This document shows positions 1-6,272 of a stretch of 6,886 nt of DNA, in pieces. The translations under genes were made by a program, and so were the position numbers. Source of the stretch: CAVYPR01 sp052145775 (GTDB lineage Bacteria; Actinomycetota; Acidimicrobiia; Acidimicrobiales; RAAP-2). A model generated the notes under the pieces. That model worked only from the letters and a program-made list of their open reading frames with translations. It had not been told where the DNA came from and did not search any database. The stretch is from assembly GCA_052145775.1 (NCBI GenBank), contig JBKQNY010000041.1, positions 1 through 6,886 on the forward strand, in the 5' to 3' direction. Each line of letters begins with the position of its first letter. The stretch's first letter is position 1.

Positions 1-1444
1 CCAGGGCGAAGCCGATCGCCGCGGCCGCGGCCAACGCCGCCTGGACCTCGAGGTCGGCCCGGGCCGTGGCCCGGGGCGCCCCGTGGGCGCCCACCACCGC
101 CACGGTGGCCGCCACCGCGCCCACCACCAGCAGGGCGGTGATCCACCGCCGCCCCACGGCCAGCAGGTACATGGTGAGCACCACCGTGGTGCTGAGGCAG
201 ACCATGGCCAGCACGAGGGGGAGGAAGGCCGGCACGGCACCCAGGTAGCGGGGGGAGAAGACGATCGACAGGAGCAGCCGGGGCGCGGCCACGGCCATGG
301 CCAGCAGCACGCCGGCCGGCACCGCCAGGAGCAGCAGGGTCACGGCCAGCTGGCGGAGCGCGTGTCCGCCCTGGCGCCACCGGATGGCCGCCTCAGGCAG
401 GAGGTAGCCGCCGAGGACGATCGCCCCGAAGACGAGCGCCTTGCTGGCCACCGAGACCGCGGCGTACGAGCCGCTCACCCACGGCGCCTCCCGGCCCACC
501 ACGATCACGTCGACGTTCTGCAGGAGGGCGATCATGGCCAGGGCGACGAAGGCCGCCCCGAGGTCGGCCAGCAGGTCGCGGCGCTCGGCCGCCGGGGCCA
601 GCAGCTGAGGGTCCGCGCCGAAGGCGGCGCGCCACCGCCGCCGCTGTACCTCGAGCCAGCCTCGCCGGGGGCCGGGCGCGGCCCGCACGTCGATGGACCA
701 GGCCCGGTCGGCCAGCACCCGGGCGTGGAAGGCGGTGACCACCTCGGCCACGAGCAGCCCCACCGCCGCCCCCGCCGCGCCGGCGCCCGCCCCGACCAGG
801 CAGAGCATCGCCGCGCTGCGGGTGCCCCCCTCGACCAGGAGGTTGAACGAGAGGGGCCGGTACCCGCGGTGGGCCTGCAAGAGCCCCCGGTCCACGCAGA
901 GCAGGACCCAGACCCCGCCGGCGGCCACGACGGCGTCGACCCCGAGCGCGTCGGGCTGGCGCAGGAGCGAGGCCAGCCACGGCCCCACCAGGACCAGGGT
1001 CAGCGCCACGGCGACGACCAGCGCGCTCAGCCCCTGGCGGTGCACCCGCCGGGCCCAGCGCTGGGTGAGGCGGGCCGAGCCGTCGCCCTGCCAGGCGGTG
1101 ACCCGGCGCACCACGGCCACGATCACCGCCGAGCCGGGCATCGACACGATGAGGAAGGTGGCGGTGAGCTGGTTCAGCACGCCGTAGCCGCGGGTGGTGA
1201 GGAGCCGGGCCAGGAGGACCGTGACCACCACGTTGGCCCCGTTGGCCAGGACGCCGGCCGCGGCCAGCGGCCCGGCCTGGAGGAGACCGGCCCGCACGGA
1301 GTCGGCCCCGACGTCGGCCCCGGGGGCCTGGGACTCGGGCAGGACCAGCTCGCCGCCGAAGGACGGCATGACCGAGCCCGGAGCGAGCGAGACCGCGCCG
1401 GGGACGCCCTCCACGGCGGCACCCACCGCGGCCACCGCGCCCAC
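1..1444 (-). CDS. Polysaccharide / lipid-linked oligosaccharide flippase (MATE-MviN-Wzx-like), C-terminus outside window
   Basis: Probable multi-pass flippase of the polysaccharide biosynthesis (COG2244-like) group, which moves undecaprenyl-linked glycans or similar lipids across the cytoplasmic membrane. The frame is open to the left edge, giving at least 481 residues, so the last helices lie outside. The first membrane segment begins near residue 55 and carries the family-like pattern NGANVVVTVLLARLL. A second half starts near residue 295, with LLQNVDVIVVGR at about 308-318 followed by an SGSYAAVSVASKALVFG stretch, typical of helices 7-8 in this superfamily. A basic, membrane-free stretch of about 50 residues separates the two halves. 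The start is uncertain. GTG at 1444 is a compromise; ATG at 1369, GTG at 1414 (GGTGGG 7 bases upstream) and GTG at 1519 are alternatives, and none has a clear Shine-Dalgarno. The gene lies downstream of the flavoenzyme gene and probably serves the same envelope pathway. Family call fairly sure; cargo unknown. Confidence 0.82.
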   Translation of the reverse strand, partial: MGAVAAVGAAVEGVPGAVSLAPGSVMPSFGGELVLPESQAPGADVGADSVRAGLLQAGPLAAAGVLANGANVVVTVLLARLLTTRGYGVLNQLTATFLIVSMPGSAVIVAVVRRVTAWQGDGSARLTQRWARRVHRQGLSALVVAVALTLVLVGPWLASLLRQPDALGVDAVVAAGGVWVLLCVDRGLLQAHRGYRPLSFNLLVEGGTRSAAMLCLVGAGAGAAGAAVGLLVAEVVTAFHARVLADRAWSIDVRAAPGPRRGWLEVQRRRWRAAFGADPQLLAPAAERRDLLADLGAAFVALAMIALLQNVDVIVVGREAPWVSGSYAAVSVASKALVFGAIVLGGYLLPEAAIRWRQGGHALRQLAVTLLLLAVPAGVLLAMAVAAPRLLLSIVFSPRYLGAVPAFLPLVLAMVCLSTTVVLTMYLLAVGRRWITALLVVGAVAATVAVVGAHGAPRATARADLEVQAALAAAAAIGFAL

Positions 1445-1567
1445 CTGGCTCAGCTGGTCCTCGGGTTCGGATTTTCGACCGTTCCCCTCGCTGCCGGCCG
1501 GCACCGGGCCGACGGTCACCGGGTCACCGCAGCCGGCGGCCGGGGCAATGTCGGGGATCCGCGTCCA
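1445..1567 (-). other. Gap between flavoenzyme stop and flippase start; coding-like
   Basis: No promoter or terminator is clear here. The frame of the flippase stays open through the whole gap up to the TAG stop of the flavoenzyme gene, which lies in the same frame. Of the 25 codons from 1519 to 1447, 21 end in G or C, as in real genes nearby, so part of this gap may be the true N-terminal end of the flippase. The only A/T-richer patch is around 1466-1480. Confidence 0.45.
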
Positions 1568-3088
1568 CTAGGCGCGCGGCGCCGGACGGGGCAGCACCGG
1601 CGCGTCGCGCCCGGTCCCCCTCCGTCCCACCGGCGCGGCGGACGTCTGCTCGTGGTACTCCTCCTCGACGTTCACCGCCCAGATGTCGTTCGATGCGCCC
1701 AGGATGTTCTCCACCGTCAGCATGGCCGTGTACATGGAGTGGTCCTGGTTGTTGTACTTGTGCATGCCGTTGCGCCCGACGGGGTGGATGTTGGGGGCGA
1801 CCGAGTCGAGGTACTTCACGATGGTCTCCACGTTGCGCTGGTACTCGTAGTCGTAGTGCGGGTAGGCCTTGGGCACCCGCACCACGTAGCCGGCCTCCAC
1901 GTCGGCCGGCTCCACCAGGCCCAGGAGCGCCAGCTCGCGCTTCCCCCGCTCGATCAGGTCCTCGTCGGGGGCCGACCAGAGCGCGTCGCCCTCGAAGACG
2001 AAGTACTCGAGGCCGAGGCAGGTGCGGCCCTCCTTCACCATGTACGGCGACCACGACCCGAAGTTCTGGATCCGCCCGACCTCCACCTCCTTGGCGTGGA
2101 TGTAGATCCAGTTGTCGGGGAAGCCCTTGGACTCGGGCACGACGAGCGCCACGGTGAGGAAGTCGCGGTAGTGCAGGTCGGCCGCCGCCGCCTGCACCTC
2201 GGGCGGGGCCGGCGGGTCCACCATGGCGGCGAGGGCCTGCAGGGGGGTGGAGGAGATCACGTGGGAGGCCGCCATCTCCTCGCGCCGGCCGTCGGCGTGG
2301 GACAGCGTCACCGAGGTGGCCTTGCCGGCGCGCACGTGGATCTTCTCCACCGTCGTCTGCATGTGCACGGTGCCGCCGCCCTTCTCGACCAGCTCGCAAC
2401 AGCGCTCCCACATCATCCCCGGCCCGAACTTCGGGTATTGGAACTCCTCAATGAGGCTGGTGATCTCCTTCTGGTTGCGCTTGGGCCGCAGGGCGTGCAG
2501 CACCGCCTTGCCCAGGTCGAGGTTCTTCACCCGCTGGGCGGCCCAGTCGGCCGGCATCTCGCTCACCGGCACCCCCCAGACCTTCTCGGTGTAGGTCTTG
2601 AAGAAGGTGCGGTAGAGGCGCCACCCGAAGCGGGCCACCAGCCAGCCCTCGTAGTTGTTCTGGTCCTTGGGGGGCCGGATGCGGGCCCACACGTAGGAGA
2701 GGCCGCAGAGGAAGGCCTCCCACGGCCCCAGGTTGCGCAGCGCGTTCCCGGCCTTCAGCGGGTAGTCGTAGTACTTGCCCTCGTAGAAGATGCGGCTCAT
2801 CCGCGGCCGCAGCAGGAAGTCCTCGTCGGGGAGGATCTCGTGCCAGAGCTTCTCCACCGGCACGACCTTGGTGAAGAACCGGTGGCCGCCGATGTCGAAC
2901 CGCCAGCCGTCGCGCTCGACGGTCCGGCTGATGCCCCCCACCACCGAGTCGGCCTCGGCCACCACTGGGCGGCGCCCGGCCTTCACCAGCTGGTAGGCGG
3001 CGGTGAGCCCGGCCGGCCCGGCCCCGATCACCACGACGGGCGCCTCGTCGCCCTCCACGCCTGTCCCTGCGGCCTGCGCTTGCGTCAC
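1568..3088 (-). CDS. FAD-dependent oxidoreductase, UDP-galactopyranose mutase / protoporphyrinogen oxidase-like
   Basis: Cytoplasmic flavoprotein of 506 residues in the amine-oxidase/UDP-galactopyranose mutase superfamily (COG1232-like). The N-terminal Rossmann fold shows GAGPAG at residues 22-27, an acidic residue (E45) ending the second strand, and GG at 51-52, which together bind FAD. GGHRFF (67-72), YYDYPL (106-111), YTEKVWG (166-172), ADWAAQR (180-186) and, near the C-terminus, GRNGMHKYNNQDHSM (438-452) are conserved-looking blocks of this NAD(P)/FAD-dependent subfamily, often found beside glycosyltransferases. Classical UDP-galactopyranose mutases are shorter (roughly 370-400 residues), so mutase activity should not be assumed. 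GTG at 3088 was chosen because GGAAGGA sits 5 bases upstream; the longer frame back to 3148 lacks such a site. The last 25 or so residues are Pro/Arg-rich and probably disordered. There is no signal peptide or membrane segment. Neighbours suggest a role in making an envelope sugar or lipid; the substrate is unknown. Confidence 0.9.
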   Translation of the reverse strand: MTQAQAAGTGVEGDEAPVVVIGAGPAGLTAAYQLVKAGRRPVVAEADSVVGGISRTVERDGWRFDIGGHRFFTKVVPVEKLWHEILPDEDFLLRPRMSRIFYEGKYYDYPLKAGNALRNLGPWEAFLCGLSYVWARIRPPKDQNNYEGWLVARFGWRLYRTFFKTYTEKVWGVPVSEMPADWAAQRVKNLDLGKAVLHALRPKRNQKEITSLIEEFQYPKFGPGMMWERCCELVEKGGGTVHMQTTVEKIHVRAGKATSVTLSHADGRREEMAASHVISSTPLQALAAMVDPPAPPEVQAAAADLHYRDFLTVALVVPESKGFPDNWIYIHAKEVEVGRIQNFGSWSPYMVKEGRTCLGLEYFVFEGDALWSAPDEDLIERGKRELALLGLVEPADVEAGYVVRVPKAYPHYDYEYQRNVETIVKYLDSVAPNIHPVGRNGMHKYNNQDHSMYTAMLTVENILGASNDIWAVNVEEEYHEQTSAAPVGRRGTGRDAPVLPRPAPRA

Positions 3089-3093
3089 GTTCG

Positions 3094-3100
3094 TCCTTCC
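3094..3100 (-). promoter_or_regulatory. Strong ribosome binding site of the flavoenzyme gene
   Basis: On the minus strand GGAAGGA lies 5 bases before the GTG at 3088. It is the best Shine-Dalgarno match among the minus-strand genes and decides the start codon against the longer frame beginning at 3148. Confidence 0.75.
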
Positions 3101-3123
3101 GGGGCGAAGCCCCACCGCGGTGG
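3101..3123 (-). promoter_or_regulatory. Two small overlapping hairpin-capable sequences just upstream of the RBS
   Basis: Reading the minus strand, a perfect 12-base palindrome CCACCGCGGTGG (3123-3112) overlaps by two bases a GGGGC-TTC-GCCCC hairpin (3113-3101) that ends directly against the Shine-Dalgarno. In the transcript the two could not both form fully. A role in translation control is inference; such GC-rich inverted repeats also arise by chance in this composition. Confidence 0.35.
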
Positions 3124-3193
3124 CCGCACGGCCCACCGTCCCTGCCACCTCCCGGCGCGGCGCACCACCGGCACGTCACGGCGACCCGGCCCG

Positions 3194-3199
3194 AGAATA
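3194..3199 (-). promoter_or_regulatory. Candidate -10 element for the flavoenzyme gene
   Basis: TATTCT on the minus strand fits the actinobacterial TANNNT -10 pattern and is the only A/T-rich hexamer in the 139-base gap after the mannosyltransferase stop. It would give a leader of about 100 bases. No convincing -35 is visible, so the promoter is tentative, and the gene may instead be read through from upstream. Confidence 0.3.
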
Positions 3200-3227
3200 G
3201 CGGCTCGTCGCGGCCGGACCCGGGTTC

Positions 3228-4409
3228 CTAGGGCACCAAGATGTTGAGGAAGGCCATGAGCGCGTAGGCGGCCAGGCCGGCCGCGGCGACCGTCAGGACG
3301 CAGCGCTCCACCCGCCGCGAGGAGGTGAGGGTCGCACCCACCACGACCAGGGGGAAGGCGCTCAAGGCGTAGCGCTCGAAGGAGTCGAGGTTGGTCCCCG
3401 AGAGGGCCACCACCACCACCGCGGTACACAGGGCCCCGTAGGGGGCGGGGAGGCGCCGCCAGCACACCACCACCAGCGCCACCACCAGCACCACCCACGG
3501 CACGTGGAGGGCCGTGCCGAAGTGGTGGTGGAAGACGCCCCGGGCGTCGTCGAGCACCGTGCGGACCGGGTCCGACAGCCCCCCGTGGTGGCCCGCCTGG
3601 GCCTGGACCCGCAGCGGGAGGAGCGCGTCGCCGAAGACCCCCCAGGACCAGCACAGGAACGCCGCCGTGCCGGCCAGCGGCGCCGCCACGGCGGCCGCCG
3701 AGAGCAGCCGACGGGCACCGTCGGCGGCGCGCCAGCGCCGGACCGCCTCCACCGCCACCGGCACCGCCAGCAGCAGCCCGAGCGGGCGGGTCAGGCCGGC
3801 GCACAGCCCGAGGAGGACCGCCGCCCACCAGCACGGCTCCCCTCCCCACGGCCGGCGCACCGCCAGGAAGCAGCCGATGAAGAAGACGAGCAGGGTCGCC
3901 TCGGCGTAGCCCATGACCAGCACGAAGGCCGGGGGCGCCAGGCACAGCAACCAGACCGACCGGTCGGCCAGCGCGCCGTCGCCGGTCTCCCGGCGCACCA
4001 GCACCAACAAGAGCGCGCTGGCCAGCAGCGCCGAGACGTTGGCCACCACCACCAGGGCCGTGCCCTGAGAGACCCCCGGCAGGACCGCCAGGGCCCGCCC
4101 GAGCAGCGGGTAGAGCGGGAAGAACCGCAGTGCCTGGTGGCCCAACGGGCGGTAGCCCAGCCGGGCGATCGCCTCGTACCACCCGGCGTCCCAGCCGAGC
4201 AGCCCCTGGTGGACCCGGGCCGCGGTTGCGGCCGAGGGGTGGGTGCGGTCGACCACGAGATGGGCGAGGGCCAGGGCCCCCAGCACCACCGCCCGGGCCA
4301 CCACCCACTGGGGGAGGACGGCCACCACCGCCCGCCCGGCCCGCGCCGCCCGCCCGGCCCCCCCGGGCCACGGCGCCGGCGCGGGCGGGCCGGCGGCCGG
4401 GACGCTCAC
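3228..4409 (-). CDS. PIG-V-like GT-C mannosyltransferase family membrane protein
   Basis: Multi-pass membrane glycosyltransferase of 393 residues, resembling the GPI mannosyltransferase II (PIG-V, Mannosyl_trans2) family, which in bacteria uses polyprenyl-phosphate sugars on the outer membrane face. After a basic, Pro/Ala-rich cytoplasmic tail (about 1-30) and a first helix (about 36-53), the first outside loop carries GLLGWDAGWYEAIARLGY (about 69-86). Its Asp at about 74 is the expected catalytic acid, and RFFPLYPLL (about 95-103) follows. MGYAEATLLVFF (about 167-178) and NLDSFERYALSAFPL (about 341-355) also match the family pattern. The rest is hydrophobic helices to the C-terminus. The GTG start lies 4 bases after the stop of the upstream GT39 gene, implying one transcript and probable translational coupling; only a weak GAGCGG precedes it. 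A seven-G run lies near codon 16. Acceptor and sugar are unknown; mannose is inferred from family naming only. Confidence 0.87.
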   Translation of the reverse strand: MSVPAAGPPAPAPWPGGAGRAARAGRAVVAVLPQWVVARAVVLGALALAHLVVDRTHPSAATAARVHQGLLGWDAGWYEAIARLGYRPLGHQALRFFPLYPLLGRALAVLPGVSQGTALVVVANVSALLASALLLVLVRRETGDGALADRSVWLLCLAPPAFVLVMGYAEATLLVFFIGCFLAVRRPWGGEPCWWAAVLLGLCAGLTRPLGLLLAVPVAVEAVRRWRAADGARRLLSAAAVAAPLAGTAAFLCWSWGVFGDALLPLRVQAQAGHHGGLSDPVRTVLDDARGVFHHHFGTALHVPWVVLVVALVVVCWRRLPAPYGALCTAVVVVALSGTNLDSFERYALSAFPLVVVGATLTSSRRVERCVLTVAAAGLAAYALMAFLNILVP

Positions 4410-4413
4410 CCGC

Positions 4414-6156
4414 TCACGAGCCTGCGGCGGACCCGCCCGCAGGTGGCGTGAACTCGGTCATGTCCATCGGCTCGTAGTACTTGTCGGGGTCGGCGGCCAC
4501 CCAGTTGCGGGCGCCGTAGCCGGGCAGGGCGGCCAGCTCGCCGGCGACCTGTGTGCACTTGTCCCCGAACCCCTGGTAGCCCATCTCGTGGACGAGCCAG
4601 ACGGCGTGGTCGTGGCCGGCCAGCTGCTGTAGCCGATCGGCGAACCCCGAGGCGCCGGTCGACTCGGCCACTGTCTTGTAGTCGACCCAGTCGACGAAGG
4701 CCGGGCCGGTGCCCCGGGGGAAGGTGAGCATGGTGTAGCGGCCGTGGGACCCTGTGCGGTCGGTCTGGTCGGACCCGACCAGCCGGTAGACGCCGGGGCC
4801 CAGCTGGTCGGGGCAGAAGGCCACGATGTCCCCGGGCTTGGCCTGGGCGGCGAGCACCGACGCCACCTGGGGGGCCTGGGAGCGCTGGGTGTAGACGTTC
4901 TGGACGCTGCCGGCCAGGCCGGCCAGGACCAGGACGGCCACCACCGCGGTCCGCACGCCGGCGTGGGCCATGGTGAAGGCCCCGTAGGCCACCAGGACCA
5001 GGAGCGGGACGAAGACCACCGCGGCGTAGCGCGGCGAGAAGGCGCTGCCGGTCACGATCCCCCCGGTGATGGCCGCGGCGAGCGTGCAGACCACCACGAA
5101 GGTGAGCCCGCGGGTCCGTCGGCGCCCCCGCAGGTCGAGGTCGATGTGCCAGTTGTCGCGGGCCACCCCGAACAGGGCCAGGGCCACCAGGGCGAAGTAG
5201 CCGAGGGCCAGCAGCCGCCCCTGGTTGGACCCCGCCGTGGTCAGGGTGGCCTGGTTGTCGGTGAACCCGGTGACGGCGTTGATGATGGCGGCGAAGTTGG
5301 GGGGCTTGGCCCACGGGGTGCCGGTATAGCGGGCCTGGTAGACGAAGGTCGGCACCCAGGGGAGGAAGAGGACGACGCCCCCCGCCACGGCCACGATGGC
5401 CCACCGGGCCGACGACCGCCAGGCCTCCCTCCCCCGCCAGGCCTGCCACAGGAGCCACAGCCCGAGCGACCCGACCAGGTAGACCGCCCAGTACTGGCTG
5501 TAGAGCAGCGCCGCCACCACCACCGCCAGGGCCACCAGGTTGCCCGGCCTCGGCCGCTCGAGCACCCGGCCCAGGGCCACGAAGCCGCAGGCCGTCTCCA
5601 GCATCACTAGCGAGTACATCCGGGCCTCGGTGCCGTAGTAGACGGCGAAGGGGGCGCTCGCCAGCAGGGCCAACAGGACCCAAGCCACCGGCCGACCCCC
5701 GAATCGTCGCCCGGCGAGCCAGGCCACCGGCAGGGTGGCCACCGAGAGCGCGCCCGACAGCGAGCGCACCCCGAGATCGGAGCTTCCGAACACCTTCATC
5801 CAGAAGTGCAGGAGCACGTAGTAGAGCGGCGGCGCCCCGTCCCGGCGCAGGTAGGAGGGGATCTCGTGGAGGGGCAGGCGGGCGATGTCGACGGTCAGGG
5901 CCTCGTCCAACCACATGGCCGAGCTCGTCCAGAAGCGCAGGGCCACCCCGGCGGCGACCGTCACCACCAGCCCGACCTGGGCCACCCGCAGCCACCGGCC
6001 GCGCAGGTACTCGACCGGCCCGGTGCCGGCGACCCGGCGGTCCGTCGGCGGCACGTCGAGGGTGTCGCCGGTGCCGGCCCCGACGGTGGTGTCCTCGGCC
6101 GGCTGCTCGGCGGGGGACCGGCCCTCAAGGGTGGGCGCGACCACCGTGCGGTCCAT
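4414..6156 (-). CDS. GT39/PMT-type membrane glycosyltransferase (GT-C fold) with C-terminal soluble domain
   Basis: Membrane glycosyltransferase of 580 residues in the dolichyl-phosphate-mannose protein mannosyltransferase-like (PMT_2, GT39) group. It is expected to transfer a sugar from a polyprenyl-phosphate donor on the outer face of the membrane. An N-terminal cytoplasmic tail of about 55 residues, Pro/Thr/acid-rich, precedes helix 1 (about 58-76). The first outside loop has MWLDEA, with D84 and E85 as the predicted catalytic acidic pair. APPLYYVLLHFWMKVFG (about 108-124) and YYGTEARMYSL (about 173-183) are hallmark stretches of the family. About ten further hydrophobic segments end near residue 415, followed by roughly 165 polar residues, probably extracytoplasmic, containing two cysteines. 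ATG at 6156 was chosen over GTG at 6240 because the 28-residue extension shows no family features and a TANNNT element sits 7 bases before the ATG, as in leaderless genes. First gene of the minus-strand set. Confidence 0.88.
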   Translation of the reverse strand: MDRTVVAPTLEGRSPAEQPAEDTTVGAGTGDTLDVPPTDRRVAGTGPVEYLRGRWLRVAQVGLVVTVAAGVALRFWTSSAMWLDEALTVDIARLPLHEIPSYLRRDGAPPLYYVLLHFWMKVFGSSDLGVRSLSGALSVATLPVAWLAGRRFGGRPVAWVLLALLASAPFAVYYGTEARMYSLVMLETACGFVALGRVLERPRPGNLVALAVVVAALLYSQYWAVYLVGSLGLWLLWQAWRGREAWRSSARWAIVAVAGGVVLFLPWVPTFVYQARYTGTPWAKPPNFAAIINAVTGFTDNQATLTTAGSNQGRLLALGYFALVALALFGVARDNWHIDLDLRGRRRTRGLTFVVVCTLAAAITGGIVTGSAFSPRYAAVVFVPLLVLVAYGAFTMAHAGVRTAVVAVLVLAGLAGSVQNVYTQRSQAPQVASVLAAQAKPGDIVAFCPDQLGPGVYRLVGSDQTDRTGSHGRYTMLTFPRGTGPAFVDWVDYKTVAESTGASGFADRLQQLAGHDHAVWLVHEMGYQGFGDKCTQVAGELAALPGYGARNWVAADPDKYYEPMDMTEFTPPAGGSAAGS

Positions 6157-6163
6157 GGCCAGG

Positions 6164-6169
6164 ATGGTA
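6164..6169 (-). promoter_or_regulatory. Candidate leaderless -10 element for the GT39 gene
   Basis: TACCAT on the minus strand matches TANNNT and ends 7 bases before the ATG at 6156, so transcription could begin at the start codon itself. There is no Shine-Dalgarno before this ATG, which fits a leaderless message. No clear -35 is seen at the usual distance. Confidence 0.4.
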
Positions 6170-6222
6170 TGCGAACCACCCCCGAGGGCGGGGCATGCCG
6201 CGACGCCGATCCGGGGCGGGCG

Positions 6223-6228
6223 TAGGAT
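6223..6228 (+). promoter_or_regulatory. Candidate -10 element for the ABC permease gene
   Basis: TAGGAT fits the actinobacterial TANNNT pattern and would place the transcript start near 6235, with a leader of about 38 bases that contains the ribosome binding site. No convincing -35 hexamer lies upstream. It and the opposing element at 6164-6169 share a 116-base divergent intergenic region. Confidence 0.4.
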
Positions 6229-6262
6229 CCCAAGCCGCACGGCGTTGGGGGCGGCCCGGACA

Positions 6263-6268
6263 GGGAGG
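6263..6268 (+). promoter_or_regulatory. Ribosome binding site of the ABC permease gene
   Basis: GGGAGG, within a longer AGGGAGGA match to the 16S rRNA tail, lies 4 bases before the GTG at 6273. It supports that start even though the spacing is slightly short. Confidence 0.7.
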
Positions 6269-6272
6269 ACAC

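Noticed and set aside
1571..1583. GGCGC-GCG-GCGCC inverted repeat at the end of the flavoenzyme gene, as a possible terminator
   Set aside because: The stem is only 5 bp, lies inside the last codons and has no T-run after it. It fits ordinary GC-rich coding sequence.
3089..3148. Longer flavoenzyme starting at GTG 3148
   Set aside because: The extra 20 codons cover the hairpin and the strong RBS, which would make no sense as coding sequence, and the Rossmann fold is complete from GTG 3088.
83..3247. A 1054-codon open frame on the plus strand spanning the flippase, flavoenzyme and end of the PIG-V-like gene
   Set aside because: It is antisense to three genes with clear family motifs. Its product is low-complexity (His, Arg, Gly, Pro rich) and it crosses the intergenic gaps. 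Long antisense frames are expected when codons end almost always in G or C.
3466..3494. CCACCACCAGC-type trinucleotide repeats
   Set aside because: They encode runs of Val/Leu/Ala in a transmembrane helix of the PIG-V-like protein (VVLVVALVVV). Codon choice and hydrophobic composition explain them, and there is no perfect tandem array.
3085..4371. A 428-codon minus-strand frame overlapping the PIG-V-like gene
   Set aside because: It is an alternate frame of that gene, Gly/Arg/Ala/Pro rich without membrane segments or motifs, whereas the other frame has the full PIG-V pattern.
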